Shown piece after piece: positions 1 to 6,054 of a DNA stretch of 6,729 bases (position 1 is the first letter of the stretch; every line of letters starts with the position of its first letter). The position numbers and the translations under genes are program-made. Source of the stretch: Bacteroidota bacterium (lineage in GTDB: Bacteria > Bacteroidota > Bacteroidia > Chitinophagales > Saprospiraceae). Below the pieces are notes generated by a model that was not told the origin of the DNA, searched no databases, and was given only the letters and a program-made list of their open reading frames with translations. The stretch lies in the NCBI GenBank assembly GCA_029573365.1, contig JAKQGD010000442.1, positions 1-6,729 of the forward strand, in the 5' to 3' direction.

Positions 1-926
1 TCCTGAAAAAACACTTCAAAAGGGGTCAGATTCAACACTTTTTTATCAGATATCACCTGTCCAAAATCCGGAATAAGGGTCATATCAAGTGTAAAGCCGT
101 CATTTATTCCATATTTAAGGTCCAGTCCAGCACTGTAGGCATTGGAAGCTGACACCTTGTCGCCTGTACTGTTGGGATCATATGTGGTATTAAGATAGCC
201 TGAAACGTATGGCGTCAGCGAAAGCCTGATGGGTGATTTGATGTTTTTAATGCCTGTAACCAGCCCTGATTGTTGTACCCATCCGTTTATGGTAGGATCT
301 ATGGGCGACCAGAAAGAAGTCTCCCTGAATCGCCGGATTTCCCGACCAAACTGCACCTTCCATTCCTGTTCCGCATTGGACGGAAACCTGAGTGCCGAGT
401 AAGGTATCCTGATCTCTGCCACCCATCCCTGGTCGTCTATGCTGACGGCACTTTCCCATATGGCATTCCAGTTTGTGTCATCTTCGTTATTAGTGACTAT
501 GGATTCCAGCTGTATACCTGATGCTGTCACATAAAACATAAATCCATTCAGTCCACTTTTATAGCTATCGATAAGAACTCCGAAATTATCGGCATTGCCT
601 ATATTGTCCCTGAGTGACATTTCGTGCAGGATCTTGTCCGGCTCAGAGTCATACATCCTGGCACCTATATAAATGGCATTGTTGTCATACAGGAAAGCTA
701 CCTCTGTGTTGAAAACGCTTGGCTTACCTGGTGTGGGTTCTGTTTGTACGAATGATGTGGCTTTTTCTGCTGCGGCCCAGATATCCTCAATCAGTTTGCC
801 ATCGATAGATATATTTTTTATAAGTCTGAAAGCTGCCATCGACCTTAACGTATCGTTGCTCGTATTGGCCATCACTGACCCACAAGCCATCAAACATAAA
901 ATCACTAAGATTGAAACTCCCTTCAT
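1..926 (-). CDS. CBM9-like / DUF5916 domain protein, N-terminal part (gene runs off left edge)
   Basis: This reading frame gives 308 residues and is still open at the left edge. Residues 1-20 form a signal peptide (MKG, hydrophobic core, likely cut after VMA-20). Residues about 38-228 read like the family 9 carbohydrate-binding/DOMON-like domain found at the front of DUF5916 proteins: ISIDGKLIEDIW (39-50), AIYIGARMYD (84-93), FGVLIDSYKSGLNGFMFYV (115-133), NWNAIWES (152-159), GWVAEIRIPYSALRFP (167-182), FGREIRR (193-199). From about residue 230 (SPIRLSLTPYVSGY) the DUF5916 region begins, which in the family is predicted to be an outer-membrane beta barrel; whole members are usually about 700-900 residues, so well over half is missing. 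The ligand is unknown and the family has no settled function. An in-frame ATG six bases upstream (932-930) is an alternative start; a TAA at 941-939 excludes anything longer. LMAC-15 weakly resembles a lipobox, so a lipoprotein is a less likely alternative. Confidence 0.88.
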   Translation of the reverse strand, partial: MKGVSILVILCLMACGSVMANTSNDTLRSMAAFRLIKNISIDGKLIEDIWAAAEKATSFVQTEPTPGKPSVFNTEVAFLYDNNAIYIGARMYDSEPDKILHEMSLRDNIGNADNFGVLIDSYKSGLNGFMFYVTASGIQLESIVTNNEDDTNWNAIWESAVSIDDQGWVAEIRIPYSALRFPSNAEQEWKVQFGREIRRFRETSFWSPIDPTINGWVQQSGLVTGIKNIKSPIRLSLTPYVSGYLNTTYDPNSTGDKVSASNAYSAGLDLKYGINDGFTLDMTLIPDFGQVISDKKVLNLTPFEVFFQ

Positions 927-933
927 CAACATA

Positions 934-962
934 CAAACTTAAAAAATGACAAAATTATCAAA
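934..962 (-). promoter_or_regulatory. Bacteroidota-type promoter for the DUF5916 gene
   Basis: Read on the minus strand, TTTG (962-959) is followed after exactly 17 bases by TAAGTTTG (941-934). This matches the Bacteroidota primary sigma consensus, a -33 TTTG and a -7 TAnnTTTG. The -7 box ends only seven bases before the ATG at 926, so transcription would start at or within a few bases of the start codon. That makes the mRNA nearly leaderless and favours the ATG at 926 over the one at 932. The match is seen directly; activity is inferred. Confidence 0.55.
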
Positions 963-970
963 TTTATCCA

Positions 971-988
971 CGACCATAAGACAGGTCG
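971..988. repeat. 18 bp dyad CGACC-N8-GGTCG
   Basis: CGACC (971-975) and GGTCG (984-988) are exact inverted copies separated by 8 bases. A further CGACC occurs at 1031-1035. The dyad lies just upstream of the putative -33 box of the minus-strand gene, a usual place for an activator site, but 5 bp arms can arise by chance and no regulator is known. Confidence 0.3.
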
Positions 989-1047
989 ACTCAGTAAAGG
1001 CATGTTATTAGTCAAACATAGCAATTTTATCGACCAAATAATGAAAC

Positions 1048-1082
1048 AACTTTTACATACAACCCGGCCTGTATAACTTTTA
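1048..1082. repeat. 8 bp direct repeat flanking an 18 bp dyad
   Basis: AACTTTTA occurs at 1048-1055 and again at 1075-1082, a 27 bp step. Between the copies lies ATACA-N8-TGTAT (1057-1074), with the same 5-8-5 arm and spacer geometry as the dyad at 971-988. It could be a protein-binding site for the divergent pair, or chance in AT-rich DNA. Confidence 0.3.
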
Positions 1083-1137
1083 TTTTAATTGCGTCTAATA
1101 ATTAGGGAACAAATATGGCTGCCAATGATTTATTATC

Positions 1138-1145
1138 AATATTTG
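1138..1145 (+). promoter_or_regulatory. imperfect -7 box before the T9SS surface-protein gene
   Basis: AATATTTG matches TAnnTTTG at five of the six fixed positions and is followed by C, as is common. It is the only TTTG on the plus strand between 927 and 1149. No TTTG or TTG lies 17-23 bases upstream. The box ends four bases before the ATG, so its use would give a leaderless transcript. The call is weak. Confidence 0.25.
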
Positions 1146-1149
1146 CATA

Positions 1150-1236
1150 ATGAAAAAGTATCCACTGATATTGAAGACAATTAGTATAAACATATTTGGT
1201 CTGAGCATATTATTGGTTGCCAATATTGGCAAGGCT
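1150..1236 (+). other. signal peptide, probable cleavage before Gln-30
   Basis: Residues 1-29 start MKKYPLILK and have a hydrophobic core (about 11-25). They end NIGKA, with Q30 as the predicted first mature residue. Ala at -1 followed by Gln at +1 fits the Bacteroidota pattern in which signal peptidase I exposes a Gln that can be cyclised to pyroglutamate. The hydrophobic segment and the motif are seen; the cyclisation is inferred. Confidence 0.75.
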
Positions 1237-4161
1237 CAAAACTGCAACTTCAGTGTAGCTTTGCCTGAGGATATTACGATATGTGAAGAGTCAGAAATAA
1301 ATGTAGTTGCCGATATCACAGGCAATTACAAAGATTTCAACTGGTCCGCTGACACAGGTGACAACCTGCCGTATTTGCTCGATTTTGACATTAAATTAAA
1401 CTATTCTGCTTCTTTTACTCTGGAAGTCATTGCTGACCCCGTGACAAACCTTATTTCTAATGGAAATTTTTCGGAAGGCAATGTGGGTTTCACGACACAA
1501 TATTCGCATAGAAACGATCTGCCTTTTTTCAATCAGGAGTTATGGAACGCGGGCACATACAGCATTGTAAACAATCCTCTTAATGTGCATTCTGGATTTT
1601 ATGGCTGTAGTGATCATACTGGCGGCGGCAGAATGATGGTGATAAACGGGGCACCGGCGTTGCAAAAAGTTTGGTGTCAGACTATAAATGTGACTCCGCA
1701 GACCGATTACATTTTTCAGGCATTTGCGGCATCCGTGCACCCAAACTCTCCTGCCATCCTTCAGTTTTCTATCAATGATACATTGATTGGCGAACCTCTA
1801 AGACTACCTTCTTCAACATGTCAGTGGAGAGAATTTTATGTAACCTGGCATTCAAATACAAGCACAAATGCCAATATCTGTATAGTAAATCAAAATACTT
1901 CCGGCAGCGGAAATGATTTTGCGATTGATGATATATTTTTTGGGCCCGTCTGCAAATACCGAGACACATTTCATGTCACATATGGTGGTTTTGAGGTGGT
2001 TCAAACGTCTGTACCCGACAGCATCAGTTGTTTAACTCCGGAGGTAATGCTCGTACCTGGGGTAACCGATACCATGTGGGATTATCATTTTAATTGGACA
2101 AGTATTGATGGCCGCATGCTTTCACCTGCAGACAGCACAGTCATGATAGCCGGAAAATCAGGTGCCTACCTCGTGGAAGTGGAAAACGATGCCGGTTGTA
2201 AGGAAGAATTGTCGTTTGTAGTCAGGGGAGATACGACCAAGCCCGTTTTGTTGATTTCAGGTCGGGACACCATTGATTGTCTGGATACTTCCTCGGTATT
2301 GACCGTAGTGACGGCCCAGATGTTAAGTGATTACGTCTGGACGATGGCTGGCGATACCATGGCCGTGGGCACCTCAGTAGAAATATCCACACCGGGTACG
2401 TACATTGCCGAAGCCACAGGTGCAAATTTCTGCAAAGGAAGGGATACCATACAGATTCATTATAAAGACGTAAACATTGATTTTGAGATTAGCGGAGTAA
2501 ACGATCTGGGCTGTAAAAACCCTTCCGCCATTGTTACCTTGCTGCCTTTGTCCAGATTGGACAGCATATTGTGGAATTCTGATAATACGGCATATACCTC
2601 ACTCCTTGGAGACACAATAATTATAAACAAGCCCGGTACCTATCATTTTGTAAGCAGGGCCGGTGATAATTGTATGAGGCATGACAGTATTGTGATAGGC
2701 CAGACCGATACGACACCACCTTCATTTGCACTTTCGGCCGGGGATATAACTTGCCTTGAGAAAGAGGCTGTAATAAGGATCGACGGTCAGCCTGATATTT
2801 TATATTACTTTGACGATGCATCGGTTGTTAGCCCTGTGACCGTTTCACAGCCCGGAACCTATTACATAACAGGAGTTAATGGCCTGGGGTGTGATACCAC
2901 CATTGCTATCACCATCGATAAACATACTGACAAACCTCAGATTTCGGTTGACACACTTAAAATCTCCTGCAAAAAACCCAATCAATGGCTTTTTAACCAT
3001 TATAAAGATACGGCAGTCAGTCATATGTGGATCGTTGACGGAGACAAGATGGCACAGGATAGTCTTTTTGCGGGTGATAGCGACAGAATAGATCTGGTGG
3101 CCACAAATCAGTATGGCTGCTCAGACTCCATTGGTGTCCACATCTTTAGATCATTTAAACAACCCGACATCAACATTACCGGTGATACGACTCTAAGCTG
3201 CAGGGATTCAATTGTTACATTTATAGCTGACATTGGGCAGCATGTGACCTCTACGTGGTATTTTGGAGTCATAGACAGTTCATTCCAGCGTAGCATAACA
3301 ACAGCAGCTGAGGGCAACTATTTACTGGTGGCCTTTGATACCCTCAATGGCTGTACAAACAACAGAATGGTGGCAGTAAGCAGGTTGCCGGTCATCGAAG
3401 AGGTCAGTTATACCCTCCAGCAGCCTGCCTGCCCTGGAGAAAAAGCCTTGTTAGGGCCTCTAAACATCACAGGTGGCAACCCATCGTTTGAGCAATTTAT
3501 AAACGGTCAGAAAACAGAGTCCGGCACCATTGAACTTGATTTCGGCATAAATACCATTTCTGTCGAGGATACCCAGGGGTGCAGCTACTCATTTAGTATT
3601 CAAATTGAAAAACCGGATCAGATTATAATTGAGGCAGGCAGAGATACCATAATCAGTTTTGGTGACAGTCTCAGACTGGAAGGTATGGCCAATGTGTCTG
3701 ATGAGGAAATTATGTCTGTGTCATGGACACCAGCATTATCGCTGAAATGTCCTTTCTGTCTGGAAACGCTGGCAGTGCCGGATAGTACAACTTTATTTGT
3801 CATAACACTTGAGACAAAGGATGGCTGTATTTCCAGGGATTCAATTTTAGTTACGGTAAAGCAACAAAAAGGAGTTAATGCTCCAAACATCATGGTAACT
3901 GGAAACGGACCTAATGGGAGGTTTACCCTTTATCCTAAAAAGAGTTATATAAAAACCATAAAATATTTGCGGATCTTTGACCGGTGGGGCAGTCTGGTGT
4001 ATGAAAGCCTGGATTTCCCACCTGCACAGCCCGACCTCGGCTGGGACGGTACCTCAAAAGGGAAACAGCTGCAAAGTGGTGTCTATATCTGGGTAGCTGA
4101 GGTGCTTTACATTGACGGTAGCTCTACTGTCGAAAAAGGGGATATTACACTGGTTAAATAG
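1150..4161 (+). CDS. large secreted surface protein with tandem Ig/PKD-like modules and T9SS type B sorting domain
   Basis: This complete 1003-residue protein is built as a T9SS cargo. Residues 1-29 are a Sec signal peptide; 31-98 resemble an Ig-like module; 100-268 resemble a galactose-binding/jelly-roll domain (opening NLISNGNFSEG, closing FAIDDIFF). Residues 281-906 carry eight modules of about 72-84 residues. Residues 907-1003 are the gliding-motility-associated type B C-terminal domain (CHU_C type), with IFDRWGSLVYES, GWDGTSKGKQLQSGVYIW and GDITLVK. By analogy with such proteins it should cross the inner membrane through Sec and the outer membrane through T9SS, and be released or held on the surface. 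No catalytic domain is recognisable, so adhesion, matrix building or glycan binding are plausible roles, none proven. The start is secure because a TGA lies in frame at 1126-1128 with no other start between. There is no Shine-Dalgarno sequence. The next gene, aspS, has its own promoter box and is functionally unrelated. Confidence 0.93.
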   Translation: MKKYPLILKTISINIFGLSILLVANIGKAQNCNFSVALPEDITICEESEINVVADITGNYKDFNWSADTGDNLPYLLDFDIKLNYSASFTLEVIADPVTNLISNGNFSEGNVGFTTQYSHRNDLPFFNQELWNAGTYSIVNNPLNVHSGFYGCSDHTGGGRMMVINGAPALQKVWCQTINVTPQTDYIFQAFAASVHPNSPAILQFSINDTLIGEPLRLPSSTCQWREFYVTWHSNTSTNANICIVNQNTSGSGNDFAIDDIFFGPVCKYRDTFHVTYGGFEVVQTSVPDSISCLTPEVMLVPGVTDTMWDYHFNWTSIDGRMLSPADSTVMIAGKSGAYLVEVENDAGCKEELSFVVRGDTTKPVLLISGRDTIDCLDTSSVLTVVTAQMLSDYVWTMAGDTMAVGTSVEISTPGTYIAEATGANFCKGRDTIQIHYKDVNIDFEISGVNDLGCKNPSAIVTLLPLSRLDSILWNSDNTAYTSLLGDTIIINKPGTYHFVSRAGDNCMRHDSIVIGQTDTTPPSFALSAGDITCLEKEAVIRIDGQPDILYYFDDASVVSPVTVSQPGTYYITGVNGLGCDTTIAITIDKHTDKPQISVDTLKISCKKPNQWLFNHYKDTAVSHMWIVDGDKMAQDSLFAGDSDRIDLVATNQYGCSDSIGVHIFRSFKQPDINITGDTTLSCRDSIVTFIADIGQHVTSTWYFGVIDSSFQRSITTAAEGNYLLVAFDTLNGCTNNRMVAVSRLPVIEEVSYTLQQPACPGEKALLGPLNITGGNPSFEQFINGQKTESGTIELDFGINTISVEDTQGCSYSFSIQIEKPDQIIIEAGRDTIISFGDSLRLEGMANVSDEEIMSVSWTPALSLKCPFCLETLAVPDSTTLFVITLETKDGCISRDSILVTVKQQKGVNAPNIMVTGNGPNGRFTLYPKKSYIKTIKYLRIFDRWGSLVYESLDFPPAQPDLGWDGTSKGKQLQSGVYIWVAEVLYIDGSSTVEKGDITLVK
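1447..1953 (+). other. galactose-binding-like / jelly-roll domain (residues 100-268)
   Basis: The segment opens with NLISNGNFSEGNVGF, a common entry strand of CBM4/9- or DUF642-like jelly-roll domains. It continues through MMVINGAPALQKVWCQTI (162-179), YIFQAFAASVHP (187-198) and LQFSINDTLIGE (204-215), and closes with GNDFAIDDIFF (254-264). Cys-153, -176, -224, -244 and -268 could pair. Such domains often bind carbohydrate, but no ligand can be named and the fold call rests on motif resemblance only. Confidence 0.5.
1990..3867 (+). repeat. eight tandem Ig/PKD-like protein modules
   Basis: Module boundaries by residue are about 281-364, 365-444, 445-524, 525-596, 597-672, 673-750, 751-824 and 825-906. 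The first six follow one plan: an early Cys (SISC, TIDC, DLGC, DITC, KISC, TLSC), a mid-module W or F strand, a GTY/GAY/GNY strand in most, then a late GC/NC/FC followed by a D-rich strand. Linkers such as GDTTKP, TDTTPP and HTDKP mark several joints. Module 7 (TLQQPACPGEKA, NTISVEDTQGC) looks closer to SprB-type repeats. Module 8 is PKD-like with VSWTPALSLKCPFC. The copies are far diverged, so this is an old protein-level repeat and not a recent DNA duplication. Confidence 0.75.
3868..4158 (+). other. T9SS type B (gliding-motility-associated) C-terminal sorting domain
   Basis: Residues 907-1003 hold the family landmarks: IKYLRIFDRWGSLVYES (937-953), LGWDGTSKGKQLQSGVYIW (963-981) and a last strand ending KGDITLVK (996-1003). 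These match the type B CTD model that ends many Bacteroidota surface proteins. The domain is recognised by the T9SS translocon and, unlike type A, may depend on a PorP/SprF-like partner; no such gene is in the window. The entry segment VNAPNIMVTGNGPNGRFTLYP departs from the usual PN-(A/V)-F-(S/T)-PNGDG-x-ND pattern. Confidence 0.9.
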
Positions 4162-4194
4162 GGGGCAGTATATTTCGGGCCTCAAATGCCAATA

Positions 4195-4207
4195 ATGGTG
4201 AGACCAT
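4195..4207 (+). terminator. small hairpin after the surface-protein gene, doubtful terminator
   Basis: ATGGT and ACCAT are inverted copies with a GAG loop, 33 bases after the stop codon, followed by AT-rich DNA. The stem is short and there is no run of T, so this is a poor intrinsic terminator. Nothing better is visible in 4162-4266, so read-through into aspS is possible. Confidence 0.2.
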
Positions 4208-4233
4208 ATATAATAATTTATGCCATTTCACCT

Positions 4234-4241
4234 TACCTTTG
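4234..4241 (+). promoter_or_regulatory. -7 box of the aspS promoter
   Basis: TACCTTTG followed by C is an exact match to the Bacteroidota TAnnTTTG box. It would place the transcript start near 4245 and give aspS an untranslated leader of about 20 bases, without a Shine-Dalgarno sequence. No TTTG or TTG is found 17-23 bases upstream, so the -33 element is weak or absent. Confidence 0.55.
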
Positions 4242-4266
4242 CCACACTTATCAAATATAGCATTAT

Positions 4267-6036
4267 ATGTACAGGAGTCATAACTGTGGTGAACTTAGGA
4301 TTGGAGATACAGGCAAGGTCGTCACGATAGCCGGTTGGGTGCAAAAAGGAAGAGATCTCGGAGGACTTACTTTTGTGGATGTCAGGGACAGGTATGGGGT
4401 TACTCAGCTAGTTTTTAACATGGATGAGAACCCGACCCTTTGCGAAAAAGCAAGAAAACTAGGCCGCGAATTTGTGATTCAGGCCACAGGAAAGGTCAGA
4501 GAGAGAAGCAGCAAAAACCCCAACAGGTCTACTGGCGACATAGAGATTGATGTAGAAAACCTTATAATCCTCAATGAGTCCAAGGTGCCTCCTTTTACCA
4601 TAGAAGATGACACCGACGGTGGAGATGACCTGCGTATGAAATACCGGTACCTGGATATTCGGAGGACGCCGGTTCAGAACAACATAGTTTTCCGGTCAAA
4701 ACTGGCTCTCGAGACAAGAAAGTACCTCGACAGTCAGAATTTTGTGGAGGTCGAAACACCTTTTCTGATCAAAAGTACACCGGAAGGTGCCCGGGATTTT
4801 GTTGTGCCCAGCAGGCTCAACCAGGGGCAATTTTACGCGTTGCCACAGTCACCCCAGACCTTTAAGCAGATTCTTATGGTGGCTGGTATTGATAAGTATT
4901 TTCAGATTGTCAAATGTTTCAGGGATGAAGACCTGCGGGCCGACCGTCAGCCCGAATTTACTCAGATAGACTGTGAGATGTCATATGTGCACATTGATGA
5001 TATCCTGCATACCTTCGAAGGACTGGTAAAACATCTCTTCCGCCATACTTTGGGCATAGAACTGGGAGATTTTCCACGTATGTCATACGACGATGCCATG
5101 AGACTGTATGGCTCTGACAAGCCAGACCTAAGGTTTGGAATGCAGTTTGTCGGCCTCAATGATGTGGCCAAAGGCCGTGGATTCAGTGTTTTTGATGATG
5201 CAGATCTGGTTGTAGGCATATGTGCAAAAGGTATAGCGGAGACCTACAGCAATAAGGATATGAAAGACCTGACAGAATGGCTTCAAAGACCACAGATAGG
5301 TGCCAAGGGTCTGATTTACGTAAAGTACCAGGAAGACGGCTCCATCAAGTCTACTGTAGGAAAGTTTTTTACCGATGACGATCTGAAAGCATGGGGCGAA
5401 AAATTCGGTGCTGAAAAAGGGGATGTTCTCCTTATCCTCTGTGGCGAGGAAGAAAAAACCCGCAAACAACTCAATGAACTGAGGCTGGAGATGGGCCGGA
5501 GACTCGGTCTGATGAAGCCGGGCGTATTTGCTCCTCTTTGGGTTCTTGATTTCCCTCTACTGGAGTGGGATGAAGAGGCGGGCAGGTTTCACGCGATGCA
5601 CCATCCGTTTACTTCCCCTAAAAAAGCCGATATTGAGCGAATGCTCACCGGAGACCATGAAACCATGAAAAGCCTGAGAGCTGATGCTTATGATATGGTT
5701 ATAAACGGTGCAGAGATAGGTGGAGGATCCATACGTATACACGACCGTGCCCTGCAGTCCAGGAATTTCGACCTTCTTGGATTCAGCAAGGAGGAGGCAG
5801 AGGCCCAGTTTGGCTTCCTGCTCGGAGCTTTCGAATACGGTGCCCCACCACATGGGGGCCTTGCCTTCGGCTTTGATCGGCTTTGTGCTGTGATGAATGG
5901 CCAGTCGTCTATCAGAGACTTTATTGCCTTCCCCAAAAACAATCAGGGCAGGGATATGATGATTGACGCTCCATCACCTATCCACAATGAGCAGCTCAAA
6001 GAGTTATGCCTTCAGATCAAAATTGAAAAAATGTAG
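4267..6036 (+). CDS. aspS: aspartyl-tRNA synthetase, bacterial type
   Basis: This class IIb cytoplasmic enzyme activates Asp with ATP and loads it onto tRNA-Asp. The 589 residues match the bacterial family length (about 580-600). An N-terminal OB fold for anticodon binding covers about 1-105 (GWVQKGRDLGGLTFVDVRDR, 23-42). The catalytic core shows motif 1 around FVEVETPFLIKSTPEGARDF (159-178), the Asp-binding loop QSPQTFKQ (194-201), motif 2 FRDEDLRADRQPEFTQID (218-235), the conserved INGAEIGGGSIRIHD (479-493) and motif 3 GAPPHGGLAFGFDRL (526-540). The bacterial GAD insertion lies at about 285-420. Leu-31 in RDLGG matches the Leu of discriminating enzymes such as that of E. coli, where non-discriminating ones have His, so it probably charges only tRNA-Asp. 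A TAG in frame at 4258-4260 fixes the start at this ATG. It appears intact and essential; its end converges on the kinase gene. Confidence 0.98.
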   Translation: MYRSHNCGELRIGDTGKVVTIAGWVQKGRDLGGLTFVDVRDRYGVTQLVFNMDENPTLCEKARKLGREFVIQATGKVRERSSKNPNRSTGDIEIDVENLIILNESKVPPFTIEDDTDGGDDLRMKYRYLDIRRTPVQNNIVFRSKLALETRKYLDSQNFVEVETPFLIKSTPEGARDFVVPSRLNQGQFYALPQSPQTFKQILMVAGIDKYFQIVKCFRDEDLRADRQPEFTQIDCEMSYVHIDDILHTFEGLVKHLFRHTLGIELGDFPRMSYDDAMRLYGSDKPDLRFGMQFVGLNDVAKGRGFSVFDDADLVVGICAKGIAETYSNKDMKDLTEWLQRPQIGAKGLIYVKYQEDGSIKSTVGKFFTDDDLKAWGEKFGAEKGDVLLILCGEEEKTRKQLNELRLEMGRRLGLMKPGVFAPLWVLDFPLLEWDEEAGRFHAMHHPFTSPKKADIERMLTGDHETMKSLRADAYDMVINGAEIGGGSIRIHDRALQSRNFDLLGFSKEEAEAQFGFLLGAFEYGAPPHGGLAFGFDRLCAVMNGQSSIRDFIAFPKNNQGRDMMIDAPSPIHNEQLKELCLQIKIEKM

Positions 6037-6050
6037 GATTCGTACCTTTG
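6023..6050 (+). promoter_or_regulatory. possible promoter reading antisense into the kinase gene
   Basis: TTG (6023-6025), inside the last codons of aspS, is followed after exactly 17 bases by TACCTTTG (6043-6050), the same -7 box as in front of aspS. It points right, into the 3' end of the minus-strand kinase gene, and no credible plus-strand gene follows within the window. It could make an antisense RNA, or be a chance match. Confidence 0.3.
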
Positions 6051-6054
6051 ACGC

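Larger units (their letters stand above)
927..1149. other. divergent AT-rich intergenic region
   Basis: This is the longest stretch without a gene. It separates the starts of two divergently transcribed envelope-protein genes. It holds the minus-strand promoter at 934-962, two 18 bp dyads (971-988 and 1057-1074), an 8 bp direct repeat (1048-1055 and 1075-1082), a second isolated minus-strand TAnnTTTG box without a properly spaced -33 element (1013-1020), and an imperfect plus-strand box just before the 1150 start. I see no small ORF, RNA gene or riboswitch-like fold in it. Confidence 0.7.

Noticed and set aside
868..926. Lipoprotein signal for the DUF5916 protein (LMAC)
   Set aside because: Met at the -2 position is unusual, a normal signal peptidase I site (VMA-N) follows five residues later, and the family is predicted to be a barrel and not lipid-anchored.
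673..942. 89-residue plus-strand ORF
   Set aside because: It lies fully across the DUF5916 coding frame, and the minus-strand translation shows clear family motifs over the same bases.
1013..1020. Second minus-strand TAnnTTTG box (TATGTTTG) upstream of the DUF5916 gene
   Set aside because: The nearest upstream TTTG is only 14 bases away and no other lies at 17-23, so it is a poorer promoter than the one at 934-962.
1990..3867. Recent DNA-level tandem duplication in the surface-protein gene
   Set aside because: The modules share only sparse residues and I see no long identical nucleotide stretches between copies, so the repeats are ancient at the protein level.
4195..4207. Hairpin as a firm rho-independent terminator for the surface-protein gene
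   Set aside because: The stem is only 5 bp and no T-run follows. It is listed only as a low-confidence feature.
1150..6036. Surface-protein gene and aspS as one functional operon
   Set aside because: A 105 bp gap with its own exact -7 box separates them and their roles are unrelated.
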